Below, one piece after another: positions 1 through 11,756 of a DNA stretch of 64,000 nucleotides. This DNA comes from Apostichopus japonicus (taxonomy: Eukaryota; Echinodermata; Holothuroidea; Aspidochirotida; Stichopodidae). The stretch is from the NCBI RefSeq assembly GCF_037975245.1, contig NC_092562.1, positions 22,869,554 through 22,933,553 of the forward strand. The letters run 5' to 3'. The notes under the pieces were generated by a model, which did not search any database, was not told where the DNA came from, and saw only the letters and a list, made by a program, of their open reading frames with translations. Every line of letters starts with the position of its first letter. The first letter of the stretch is position 1. The position numbers and the translations under genes were made by a program.

Positions 1-1702
1 ATGTTTTAATCATTTTTAAAATATTCTTTATTTCTTTTAATGATTAGAAATGATTATTTTCAAGATGCAGCAACAGTTGCAAGTCTGACTATTCTGTGCT
101 TTGTAATACATGACAGCCGATAACTTAAACAAGAGTCTTTCAAGAAAATCAAGTCCGCTTGAAAGTTTCAAAAGATTTGAGATTAAACTGGCAAAAAAAT
201 ATATCTGAGATAACTTGCATAACCATTGACTGCTTTACATGTTAGCATAGCGTTAGAGCAAAAGTCCCTTAAAGTTCCTTTTCTTTTCTTGTACGAGTTG
301 TTCACAAAGTAAGCATAACATAACAGGTTATTATGGACCTCAGTTTAATGCCCTTCTCAAGGGCATCAGTGCCCGTTCCACGATAGTTGGACAACACTTC
401 AATCTGCTGCCACAGACAAATACTAAAAATTATAATAAATCATTTTCTATTCATTTCTTTTCAACTGCTTCTACGTAGCCTTTTCACTAACTTAACTCCA
501 TCTCTGAAAGATCTTCAAGAAATTTAAAACTAGTCGTAGAAGATTCATGTTAAAGGCCTTGTTAAGCTGGTAAGCAGAATATATTGCAAAATGATTGTTG
601 AATATTATATGAAAGATGGTAATATTTATATCAGGTTCATCAATGATCTATTTCAATGATGTAAAAAAGAAGAGTTTATAACCTACTAAAACCTTAAACT
701 GAGAACCCCCACAATATCCTTCACAAACCTACACAAATGATATACCCACTATTGAAACATTATTACCAAATCTGGGGGAGGGGGGGGGGGGGTAATTTCA
801 ACTTTAGTAATTTACCTTTACCAAAATACTCATCATTTAGCTAGAAGCTGAATTTATATTCTCAAACATTCCTTCTAAGACCCACTTACCCCAATCCACC
901 CCCCAAACCCCACACAAGCGTTGCAGTCAAGTATATGATGGGGCAGTAAATTATAAAGTTGTAATATTTAACATGGCTGACCACTTTGAGGATCCTCTAG
1001 AGCAGGGGTGGGCAACCTACGGCCCGCGGGCCACATGCGGCCCGCCAGGGATTTTTTTGCGGCCTGTGAGATGTCTCAAGAAAAAGAAAAAAAACAACCT
1101 ATTTTACATCATCACAAAAAAAACGAGCTAGCTGCTTAGAATTTATCGGCACTAATGATGCTGTCAGGTAGGCCTATTATCCCCATTCATTATCAACTGT
1201 ACAGTATTGACATCATGTTTTTGTGAATACAGATTAAGTACACACACCTATTGCTTGAAAGTCCTCAGAATCAAAGGTTTGACATCAGCAGGTCGTTGGT
1301 TAGGTGCGGCCCAGTCAAATTTTCACCCTTATATCTGGCCCATTCATTTAAAAAGGTTGCCCAACCCTGCTCTAGAGCATATTTAGTGACGACACAAACA
1401 ACCGTCACCCCTCCCATCACTCGCCCTCCATCCTCCTTCCTACAAAATCATTTTCATAATTTCAAATTCCAATAAATACATAAGAGGAAACCAAGCCTGC
1501 CATCCTAAGTGATAATGGGAAACTTGCAGATCCTTTCTAACTTCTATATAGGTGAATGGGCACAAATAGGTATTGTGTCGAAATCCCATTCCATCCCTAG
1601 TTTTGAATTCACTACTTTGAATCCACTAAGTTGAGCTAGGGTGCAGCCATCTGTTATTAGTGTGTCCTTGGCAGTACTGCGGTAGAGTGCTATACAGAGG
1701 CA
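1..1702. other. AP1M1 3' flank (3'UTR and intergenic)
   Basis: No conserved coding sequence is visible. The stretch lies downstream of the AP1M1 stop codon, so part of it is presumably that gene's 3'UTR. The only TTTATT (AATAAA on the minus strand) that I see is at 27-32; weaker TTTAAT variants occur nearer the stop, so the 3' end is not fixed. It holds one clear miniature transposon (1003-1369, listed separately) and a G-run near 778-792. Confidence 0.6.
1003..1369. mobile_element. hAT-type miniature transposon with perfect 8-bp TSD
   Basis: The 367-bp element starts CAGGGGTGGGCAACC and ends with the near-exact inverted copy GGTTGCCCAACCCTG. It is flanked on both sides by CTCTAGAG (995-1002 and 1370-1377), an 8-bp target duplication as expected for hAT transposases. 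Next to the left end is a GC-rich subterminal palindrome (GGCCCGCGGGCC). No transposase fragment is readable, so the element is non-autonomous. The TIR resembles Charlie-like hAT ends; the exact family was not searched. Confidence 0.9.
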
Positions 1703-4700
1703 TCACAACACTCTTATCTGGTAATCTCCATTTTGCGTGATGTATCTCACCCAGGGCAGAGCCTGGTAGCCACTCTTCTCAATGATTTTCAGGTATCGTA
1801 CTTGGATGCCGGACGTTGTGAAGTAAGGAATTTCAAATTTGACTGCGATCGGTGGCTTCCCTTCTTGTTCCTCCGCTTCCACGCTAGGTAGATTGAAGTG
1901 CGCCCTCATCAGATACTCCTTCCCACCCTGAATTTACCCAAGAAGAAATAAAGAGTCAGTCTAATAATTGTATATCTGTCTGTAATCCCGCCGAGAACGA
2001 TGACAACAGTGTGATCACAAAAAGAGATATCCCTTGGCAGGATCAGTGATAGATTGAACTAATCAGTCTGTGGCACTAAGGGTAAACACACAGTATGTGG
2101 CACTAAGGGTAAACACCATCTGTGGCACTAAGGTAGCAATGTGAATACAACAAAGGGGCATCTCTCGATGCCAACAAAAATCAGTGGCAGACTAAACTGA
2201 TCTGACTATGGCACTCAGGTGGCAGTTTGATAAAAGAAGGCTTCTCTTGATGGCATCAAAATTCAACTATCACACTGAACTGATCAGTCTACACCACTTT
2301 AGGTAACAGTGTGAACACAAAATGAGGCACTCCTTGATCGTACAAATAATTCATGTATTCAATCATAGACTGAGCAGATCAGCCTGTGGCACTTACAAAA
2401 ATTTGTGTAAACACAAAATTCCACACAAATCCTATGGAACACCTTTTAAACATAATACTCTAAAATTACCAAAGAAGTGATACATGTGTATTTCAAGACG
2501 TTATGGCGATTTCAGCATATCTAGCCATTTTGCCATGTGACTATATACTTGCTCTAGTAAATATTCCAGTAACACCAGAATACATTTTTTGGGGGTCACA
2601 TTTATTAATCTTCTTACTGAACTCACCGGGAATGATTTGATGGTCCAGATGACGTGGTTCTCCTGTGGCATGTACTTAGCGTAGCCGACCGTGGTCTTAA
2701 ACTTGGGAGAGTCCACATCACTGGGTACGGAAATGATGATCTCGACGTTGTTTGCTGTGGAACGCCTCTTGAACTGACTCTTGGCTTTGATCATGTACTC
2801 CACCCTGGAATGTGAGTGCTTCTCAATCACAGATTCAATCCAGATAAGAGGTTTGACCTGTCAACAAAATGAAAAATGTCAAGACTTATAAAACAAAACA
2901 AGACAATTAATTTACACAGCACACTGGTCCAAACTGCAGACAAAGAACATTGACACTGACAAATGCTCAAGAAAAATGGAGTTTTACTCAATTTGCAATA
3001 AAGTACTTAATAAGCCTCAAGTTCCACATATTTGTATTGCCAAGAAGTAGAATTTTTTTATTCTAAAGTTTGAAACTTGAAACTCTTCTGTCACTTCATC
3101 CTCTTCAAGGATAAAGTTTCTCAACTTTGTCTTTCTTTGCTCCAACGAAACATTTACTCACATGTGTGTTGAGTCGGTATGACATCAGTTCAAATTCACC
3201 GTCCGGTGGAATGAAGGATATGGTTCTGTCATTCTCAAATCGGGAGAGGCGAACGCACTGATGGAACTTGACATCTTCCAGCTCCACTGACTTGCTCTTA
3301 CCCCCTCCAGGAAAGTGGTAAAAAAAAAGAAATGTTTCTCAATAATTTTGGGTGTAAATTTTCTGGCTGTTTTGAAGAGGTCATGTGTTTAAAGCTGGCT
3401 GTTTTGAAGAGGTCATGTGTTGAAAGGTGGAGGGGTGCCCAGAGGGGAGTGAGGGGTAGATGGAGGGAAGGCAAGGGATATAATTGGTATTGGAGGTAAC
3501 ATGAAAAGGAAACTGAGATATGAAGGAATATAGTGGACATTTCCAATAGCCTTATCTTCATGCTTGTGTATATGTTAATGACTAAAACAATGGGGAATGA
3601 AAATCAGGACTATTGAACCACAATGGTGACAACCAATATTAATATGGATAAGGATGAACTTTGACAGAAGTTTTCATCATGGAATTTAAAATAGCATTTT
3701 TTGCTCCCTTCCCAGTGATAGCTGTCAAATGAACTGTGAGTGAGAGCTAGTTTTTGGATTTAGCAGAAGTGACTTTCTAGCATATTTTAGGCTAACTCTG
3801 ACGATCTTTATCTCAGAACATCTAAAGATTCGATTGGCATAACTACAGACTCAAAGAGTCTAAGTTCAAACCCCCCACTTACTTCCTGTATTTTCAAAGA
3901 GAATTTTGTCGTTGAGGCCGAGCCTAAGCTCTGGCATCCCGCTCAGGAAAACTCTCATCTTGATGGCGCCGACTATTTCACTTCTGAGGACGTTTCCGTT
4001 TGTGTTTACCTACGGTGAGAACGTTCAGGAGTTTATACATTTGTGCACTCCAAAGGCTCTGAAACTTATATACAGGGAAATGTCTACTCTTTGATGAAAG
4101 GATTATTCTTGTTTTTGTAGCTATATTGTATATTCTCCACCACAGTAGGTGAAAACCGCACCAAGATACCATGCTTAATGAAGAAGAATTTTTAAAATAC
4201 ATCAATATTTAAAAATGCATTAGGCAAATTTTGATGTTTCTTTCACAATTTCATGCCAAACTTCTGAAAGTCAGTTTTACCTTACCTTGTAGCAAAATGC
4301 GCTACAGCTAACTTCGACCAAAGTATTGGCAGATTTGTAGAATCTGAATATGGCCTTCAAATTATCATTACTGCAGTATGTCTATGTTTAATCAAACACA
4401 AACTTCAATTTCCCATTGCACTACTTTTACAGGTATTCTGATATTTACAAGCACTTATAATTTGCATTTTAACTTGTTTATAACCATCACAATATGTATA
4501 TATATATATACAAAAGCAGCAAACTATGCATATTCATATCCTGCCAAATATGCATATTCACATTAGACCATTCCTTGTCAGCCAGTTGGGACAATTTCCT
4601 AATGCTAATACCTCTCTAAACTCTCCTCCAGTATCTTGCTTCAAAGCACTCATATTGACAGTACAAACAGTTCCTAATACTTGATCTGATAGAAACTTGA

Positions 4701-7700
4701 TATTCATACTGCTCGTACTGACAATACGAGTGCTCTGAAGCAGTACATGACAGTACAGTATAGAAAAATTTGTCCCAACCCTGGTGTTCTTGTTGATTGA
4801 TAAATCAATAATACTTACCAGAAGGTTGACAGATTCTATGACATCCAAGAACACTTCATTCTTCCTATACTTAACGCCCTCTGACCTCCAAGATACAGCA
4901 TTTGTAATGGCTGGAGGTGGCTTTGGTGCTACTTCAAGTTTTTGTCCTTCTTGTGTAATGTACCTGCAAATTGAAGAATAAATGAAATTGGCATTTCATA
5001 CTTCATTTACTTTCAATTATCATTAAAGTTGCTAAAGTAAAATGAAGTCAACGAGAGCCATGAATTTTACCTCCAAATAAAAAAGGAAAATGTATACTTT
5101 TTTAAAGTATTCAAACAATCATTATAAATTGATACCTTACTCACACATCAAAATGTTATTTCAAAATATATATTCTGTTTCAAAATGTTGAAATGCAGTA
5201 TATAAAGCTTTCAACTAAAAACAGATCCTTGGTTCACGAACTTCACGTTTGTTAATACCTTATAACGTGAACATGTTTTTACAAACCAGAGAGAAATGAG
5301 CCTCAATCTGAAAACTTAATTACATAACTCACTCTTGTAATATTTTGCCGTCTGTCGTTTGTGGATAGCCAAAGTCGACCAATTCATCGAGCAACTCGTA
5401 AATAATGACAAAATTATCCCTTATACTCTCTTCCTCTAACTCTCGAAAATATTCCATGAAAACCTGTCAAACACAGAAATTATTAAAGACAATTGAAAAA
5501 GAAAAGCAGAAGAAAAATGAAGGTATTTAAGTGATATTTAGACCACAGACGTTATCAATTCATAAAGTAACTCTTAAATGTGCCTGTGATCATAAGGTGT
5601 CAACTTCACTCCCATGCAGAGTACATGAACAACACATAAGTTTTTCAGAATCTCTTGAAACATTTAAGATCATAGATACATTCAGAGTATGTGCTATCCC
5701 TTAGACTATGACTACTTAGACGAGGAGAGATCAAGTAAAAAGGACAAACTTTTAAAGTAAACTCAATTTTACTCCACTTTCAAATTCAACATGAGGTTCA
5801 CAACCTAGTGACAGACATCCAACAATGAAATTAGTCACCTTACTTTCCAAACAATCTCTAAATTAATTAATTCATCTCTCTTTCATATCCTTTCCCAACT
5901 AAAATGAGAGAATTATCTCCATTTCTTCTGCTGTTTACTGTTCAACATAGAAAAGATGGTTCACTTAATAATATTGAATTGACATCTACAAGGTCATTTT
6001 GAATCAAAATTCTTCAAAAACGTGAAGTTTTAATACTCCTTCCCTCAATTTTAGTGACATATTTCATTGACCAAACTATTTGAAAAAAAACAAACACAGC
6101 TAACAAAGGTTATACAGTATCAACCAAAAGAGATGAGACTCATCGTAATTTTACTTGATGTAAATTGCAGACTGACTATATTTATCTTGTTTTTTTAAAA
6201 TCCCTGAATAAAGTGCTAAAGAATACACTAGGTCTACTGTCCACTCTTACTGTACTCTGCCTCTTACTAATTACAGTCAGTATTGAACTATGCAGTGCTA
6301 CTGAAATAAATGAGAAGAATAACTTACAAGATAGCATCTCCCGTCCTGCATTATATGTGCTGATTGGGTACCACGTTGTAACAATACTAGCTTTTACCCA
6401 AGAAGTGTTTGTAATTCACCAAAGAAACCTACTCACCCAGTCCCACCATATTAAAAAGCATTTATACTGTAATGCAATGCCCTAATCACTTAAATCAATA
6501 GCAGGGTGGGAGATACTGGTGGTTCAGTTGCTTAAATAGTGATTAACAAAGTGAAATGTCCATATATTGTCATTGTTTCACATGTTACACCTTACCTGGA
6601 CTGCAGTTCAGTTGCTTAAATAGTGATTAACAAAGTGAAATGTCCATATATTGTCATTGTTTCACATGTTACACCATACCTGGACTGCAGTTCAGTTGCT
6701 TATAGTGATTAACAAAAGTGAAATGTCCATATATTGTCATTGTTTCACATGTTACACCTTACCTGGACAAGTTTGTGTAGTAGAGAGAACACCATAGCTA
6801 CGTTAGCATTCTTCTTTGATGTCGCCACCACTGGATGCATCGTTAAGGATAATTAACTTTGAGTCTGTAACAAAGTGTGCTAAGTACCAAGATTTTCTAG
6901 CAAACAAAGAAAAACTATGTAGTACAAACTAGAACAAAAATTCTACAAAGTGATTACAAATGAGAGGGTAATATAAAGCTAAGCACTACAGATGTTAGGA
7001 ACTTTCTGATAGATACAGTTATCTCCATAACTATTATTTTTTTTTTCTTTTTCTGATCAACACAATTATGACAGAATTGAGCTCAATGTTCTTGTCAGTG
7101 CATATTAATATCATGTATAATCAATATGTTTTCATTTAGCATCAGTACTTAACTGCACATTTTAATGGTCATCAGAATGATTATTCCCAGTCCATTCAAT
7201 GTGTATGTATCAGTTTGTAATCCAGGTTGTTTCGGACATTGAGATGAATATGAACAAAATTCATGACTAAGTGCTACAAAGATTGAGGAAGTGATTTCTA
7301 TCAACAAACAAACAAAGATAAAACCAATCTTAGTTAACGTTGCAATGTCTCTCATTATCACAAAGCCTACCATAAAGCAAACTATTTACATGTATGTATC
7401 TATGCGAATGTGTTATGAAGAAATGAATCTTTGGAGTTTACACAGTGAAGTGGCAATTACTGTGATTTGTGTTATTACTATGATTCTTGACATATTGTAT
7501 AAAAGTGTGAGGACCCTGAAATTTTGTAAATAGCAGAACCCCCTGAAGGATCAAAATGGAACATGTATGCTCTTTGAAGTAGATGAGTTTATTATCAATC
7601 TTTCTGTCCTCTCATTGGCACTCTTGTTGATAGCAACAGTTATATTGTTGTTATTGTCTCAGGATTAATCAGGAATTAGCAATATATCTACTACTGATGG

Positions 7701-9061
7701 AGGAACAGGGTGAACTTTTAACTCAGTATAACGAAATTGCTGACATCCACACCTACAGGTACGACAGGAAGGCCAAATGGTACTCGACTCCTTACAATTT
7801 TAGAGTTGATATTATTGCAGTGAACACGTCGATATATATGTTTGGAACCATTTTGAAAGTAAGCAAAACATTCTAAAAGTCCTCCTGGTAATTAACTACA
7901 AACATAGAGCTACACTTAAATTTAACAAACCAAAGAGGATAGAGCTATGTCACTTAAATTTTGTAACCCATTGAAGAGTATAACAGATTTTGTAAAGGAT
8001 ACAGTAAAGATTACTGTGTTTAATAAACATAAAGCTGACATTTCCATGTGTGATGATTGGTGATTGTGTTCCTTCCTCCTCGTTGTCCATCATGAGAGGC
8101 AAAAGTTTGTCAATCAGGGACATATCTATATCACCACGGTAATTCCTGGAGATCAGGACCTTGTAAGTAAAATCAGACAAATATCAAATAATTTACACTA
8201 CTGTAATCAGACCAAAGTTAAAATGATAGATAAACTAATTTAGAAGAATTACAAACAATATCCCCTAATTTGAGCACGTACAATATTTAACCTAACCTCG
8301 TCTCCACTATACAGGGTCATGCACTAAATATTAAGGGGTTCAACTATGTGGTATATTTTGTTCAACATATATGGGCCACCAACAGAAACGTTTAGTAAAC
8401 TGCCAAGCACTTATGAAATATCTGTTAGTGTTAAATTTGCAATTCATGACACAACCCCACTTGATAGTTAGCCTAGATAGCTTGCCTAATATAACTTAGG
8501 CAAAAGCCCAGGTACTGTGTGGGTGGGCATAGGCTAACCTTAGCCTTTGCTCACACAGGGTTGCTTAAATATAGGACTAACTTAGGCCTTGTCAGTTAGT
8601 GTAAGTAATTCCACTTAGAGCTAGACCTAGGCTAGCTTTTGTAGGCCAAGTGAAGTGCGACGCTGATTCTAAAGCCAGTATTCGGCAGCATACTAACATT
8701 ATCAATAAGACAACAGAACACTAACAGGACTGACTAGCATGATTGTAGGAAAGGGTGTTGGCCTAGGATAACTTTGTTATGAACAGGGAAGCCTAGGTTA
8801 GGAATACACTGTACTGAGCTGCAGCATTAGACCAGGGGCTACACAGTAAGCCCTAGGGCTTAGTCATAACGTAGGCTTAGGGCATATGCCAACTTGGGCC
8901 TAGGCCTAGGCTAGGAGTGTAGCCTACCATACATCAGGGTCTGCCCAACTTTTAGAACTTATAATTATTGAAAAGTGAGGCTTGCTCTAGACCGAAGCAT
9001 AACTAAACGAATAACAAACCTTTCCCTTCATGTCCAGGAAATATATCGCTGACACAGACAT
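1703..9061 (-). CDS. AP1M1: AP-1 complex subunit mu-1 (clathrin adaptor medium chain)
   Basis: Medium chain of the heterotetrameric AP-1 adaptor, which recruits clathrin and binds YxxPhi sorting signals at the trans-Golgi network and endosomes. Nine coding exons: 9020-9061, 8003-8159, 6763-6830, 5333-5463, 4819-4963, 3883-4009, 3162-3304, 2627-2857, 1703-1927; joined they give 422 aa, against 423 in human AP1M1. The start is [14 protein letters not shown]. Residues 1 to about 140 are the longin-type N-terminal domain; the remainder is the mu-homology domain. The signal-pocket Asp (in [14 protein letters not shown]) and Trp (in [17 protein letters not shown]) are both present. The C-terminus ends YQIRVL, unlike the usual YQLRTQ. 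All introns have GT-AG ends in matching phase; intron 2 is U12-type. The donor of exon 3 is tandemly repeated in intron 3. The mu-1A/mu-1B split is vertebrate-specific, so one ancestral gene is expected. Confidence 0.97.
1999..2412. repeat. Degenerate tandem repeats in AP1M1 intron 8
   Basis: Several diverged copies of a roughly 80-90 bp unit containing 'TGGCACTAAGGGTAAACAC' and 'ACTGATCAGTCTG' follow one another. Two short unit cores sit directly adjacent at about 2068-2135. The spacing is irregular and copies differ by indels, so this is an old minisatellite. It fills most of the 699-bp last intron of AP1M1. Confidence 0.7.
6523..6766 (-). repeat. Triplicated 84-bp unit carrying the AP1M1 exon-3 splice donor
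   Basis: Two full 84-bp copies (6523-6606, 6607-6690) and a third slightly shorter copy (6691-6766) run up to the true exon 3/intron 3 boundary at 6763/6762. On the minus strand each copy contains the last six exon bases followed by the donor: GTCCAG|GTAAGG in the real site and the outer copy, GTCCAG|GTATGG in the middle copy. Copies differ by only a few bases, so the expansion is young. Use of a downstream decoy would extend exon 3 into an early in-frame stop (V-R-C-N-M-stop). Confidence 0.9.
6831..8002 (-). other. AP1M1: U12-type (minor spliceosome) intron 2 of AP1M1
   Basis: The intron begins GTATCCTTT (8002 to 7994 on the minus strand), an exact match to the GT-AG class U12 donor consensus. 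Near the acceptor it has ATCCTTAAC (6850 to 6842), eight of nine bases of the U12 branch-site consensus TTCCTTAAC, with the branch A about 12-13 nt before the exon. The polypyrimidine tract is absent, as in U12 introns. No other intron in the window shows this donor. The body of the intron holds no recognisable element. Confidence 0.9.
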
Positions 9062-9309
9062 TGTGAATGTCTGTATATTTGTTGGAGTGTTAAAGAATAC
9101 GATCAAGAATAAGACTCGTAGTCTTAGTAGGAGGTGTGTGTCACTATTCCACCTTGTTCAGCTTGTGTATAAGTTGGCAATTATGACATTTTAGAGCGAT
9201 TCCACCCATCCATGAATTGAAGAAAAAGCATAGCGCCACCTATTTGCTCCCTCGTTTCCACTGATTGATCAAGAATCCCTTGCAGATCTTTAGTCTTGAT
9301 ATGTGTTAC

Positions 9310-9786
9310 CAGACCCGTCAACTCTCCCGGTTTTACCGGGAGACTCCCGGTTTTTACCCGAATCTCCCGGCCTCCCGGTTTCATATTCTATTCTCCCGGT
9401 TTTTTTAATGTTTCATCACTTGCGACATTTCTGAAAATAGCCAACAATTAGTCCTATGTCGGTCAAGTCTCAAGCTTGATGGGACTCTATCTAGCATACT
9501 AGCCATGGAGTCACAGTACCAAGAGTCCACTGTTCCCTGTTTCAAATGTAAGCCTACTAAAGAGACCCTGTACAAACCGAAGCGAGCTGCTGTTAACTAC
9601 AACAAGAAACACCGATTGAATGATTCTCTCATTGTAGTGCATAACTAGACTATACTTATTTAGAAGTATTTATATCATTTCAGTTGAAAATTACCAACCT
9701 CCCTATTTTCCCCTTGTTCTCCCTATTTTTTGGCCATGAAAAATGTTGTTCTCCCTATTTTGGGGTCAAACAGGTTGACAGGTCTG
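9310..9786. mobile_element. hAT-type miniature transposon, 477 bp
   Basis: Ends are CAGACCCGTCAAC on the left and GTTGACAGGTCTG on the right, inverted with one mismatch. The element is flanked by the direct repeat GTGTTAC (9303-9309 and 9787-9793), one base short of the usual 8-bp hAT duplication. CTCCCGGTTTT motifs repeat near the left end, and CTCCCTATTTT motifs near the right end. A short open stretch starting at ATG 9505 (MESQYQESTVPCFKCKPT...) may be a leftover of coding sequence, but I cannot assign it to a transposase. Confidence 0.85.
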
Positions 9787-10960
9787 GTGTTACAGAAATG
9801 TCAAGCTATTTTGTTATAAATTCTCATAAAAACTCAATAAAACATGTCCACAAAACTACATCTAAGAAAAAATAACGCAGTTTATAACATTCCATACCCC
9901 AGTTGTCCTTCAAAACTTTGTAATTACCTGGAAACATGTTATATGTGAATTAGCCATAAGTCTTGTGTGTTTTTGTATTACATTGTTTTGATTTGTTGAT
10001 CAAAAATTAACAATAAACCAGGAATTATAGCATTCTATTTCAAATTCTGCTTCACATAAAGATAAGTGAAGTTTTGTGCATTATTTCTCCCTTCAAGTCC
10101 AAAGTAATATGAAAATCATAGGAGATGTGCCACTCAGTATAGAAGCCTGTCTGTGATTTCGGCATTTTGACACATGTTCTTTGGAAGTTTTACTTTCCTT
10201 GTACAGTCCTGCAGTTGTTTGGAATTTTCATTTATATGTATTGTTAGCTATAGACTAATCCTTGATATAATATTTAGCTTGATTTTCAAGCGCCTGATTT
10301 TAAATTTCATGCAGCAAGCATAGGATATAGTGTTCTGAACAATACATATTAAGTACGTACGTTACGTTGCAAATGCAGTCTCACATGCAGTCAAACCTTT
10401 CTTTGTTTAGAGCATAAAATGGGCGAAAAGGTCATGAAAATTTGGGCAACTAGAAGAAGGATCATATACCACTCTGGCTGGAACGTGTCCAATACGATAT
10501 ATGGCATTCTTCTCAAAATATTGACACTGGTATATGGTTACAACTCCTCGCTTATTATCTCGCCCATTATTATTTCTCAGATGATATTATGATTGCAAAA
10601 TTAAGTTATTAAATTAATTAAACTAAAGCTACTTTTTGCAATCGATTGCTACTTTTTTATGATTCTGACCAACTATAATAGTTACATGATCAGAAACTGG
10701 TCGGCCTACTTTGATATGTTTCTCGGATTGAAAACAAATGGTTATTCAATAATTGAAAAGTTTCTGTCCCAAAATATAATGTAATGAATTAGCTTTCATT
10801 GATCAAGTCTTTGAAAGTTTTGCCTTGTTTCTCTTTGCGGATGCGATTGTGATGACCTATAAAAAAAAAAGCACATATGTTTTCAGATAGGCCCATCTCT
10901 CCTTGAAAGATTGTTTGTTGGCCTTTTCTCATTTTTGGGGCCATATATCCTATAGTATCA

Positions 10961-11563
10961 CAGGAATGTGTCCAGGATTTCCTGAGTGCCGGGTAGCGAA
11001 ATTTTTTCCGACCAATCATGAACGACTATTTACGCACACTTGCAAACTTGTTTGGGGGGGGGGGGGGAATCGCTGCCGGGTATGCTGATCGCCGTCCTGG
11101 GGGGAGGGTCTGAGGGGGAGGAGGTGTCCCCCTCCTCTTTGAGAAAATTTTCGATTTTTGAAGGTGCTCAGATGCCAAATGCTGGCACTTGTGTAGCTTT
11201 TTAAGCACATACACTAGTTTTGCTAACAATTTACATTTTTAATATTTTTGTGTGAAATATATTGTTAGGAATGTCGGGATTTTAGATGAAAATAGTGCTG
11301 GACGGGATTCAAGTACGATTTTTAAGACAGTGCTGGGCGGTAATTTTTAGTGCTGGGCGGGGCCGCCTAGTGCCGCCCAGCGTGGGCCCATCCCTGGTAT
11401 CATCAATAAGATTTTTGTGTGAAATATATTGTTAGGAATGTCGGGATTTTAGATGAAAATAGTGCTGGACGGGATTCACGTACGATTTTTAAGACAGTGC
11501 TGGGCGGTAATTTTTAGTGCTAGGCGGGGCCGCCTAGTGCCGCCCAGCGTGGGCCCATCCCTG
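10961..11563. mobile_element. hAT-like miniature transposon with a duplicated right end
   Basis: The left end CAGGAATGTGTCC (10961) and the right end, read in reverse as CAGGGATGGGCCC (ending 11396), form imperfect terminal inverted repeats. GTATCA flanks both sides (10955-10960 and 11397-11402). A 167-bp block containing the right terminus and its flank (11244-11410) is repeated directly as 11411-11577 with very few differences, giving a second complete right end at 11563. The right end is GC-rich and self-complementary (GGGCGGGGCCGCC / GGCGGC). No transposase is readable. Confidence 0.7.
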
Positions 11564-11756
11564 GTATCATCGTAGAGCAAAGTTTCAAGAATATTTAGTT
11601 TTGTCGGGACACTATTCATTTATTTTTTCCCCGATCAGACGCTTGGAACAGGGCCAACAAAAATAGGCTTCTACATCACGCACAATTATAATACAACCAT
11701 GCAACCGCCTTCCCTGTGCAAGCTTTCATTCGCAACAAATTCATTTTCCACCAAAA

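Larger units (their letters stand above)
9062..11756. other. Intergenic region between AP1M1 and DPH5 (divergent promoters)
   Basis: The two genes are transcribed away from each other, so both promoters and 5'UTRs lie here. No conserved coding sequence was found. The AP1M1-proximal 250 bases (9062-9309) and the DPH5-proximal 190 bases (about 11565-11756) are the only parts not near miniature transposons. The rest is AT-rich with G-runs (for example around 11046-11058) and the two hAT-type elements listed separately. No TATA box is convincing. Confidence 0.6.

Noticed and set aside
11026-11229. Pro-rich open frames on the minus strand
   Set aside because: They lie inside the miniature transposon and arise from its G-runs.
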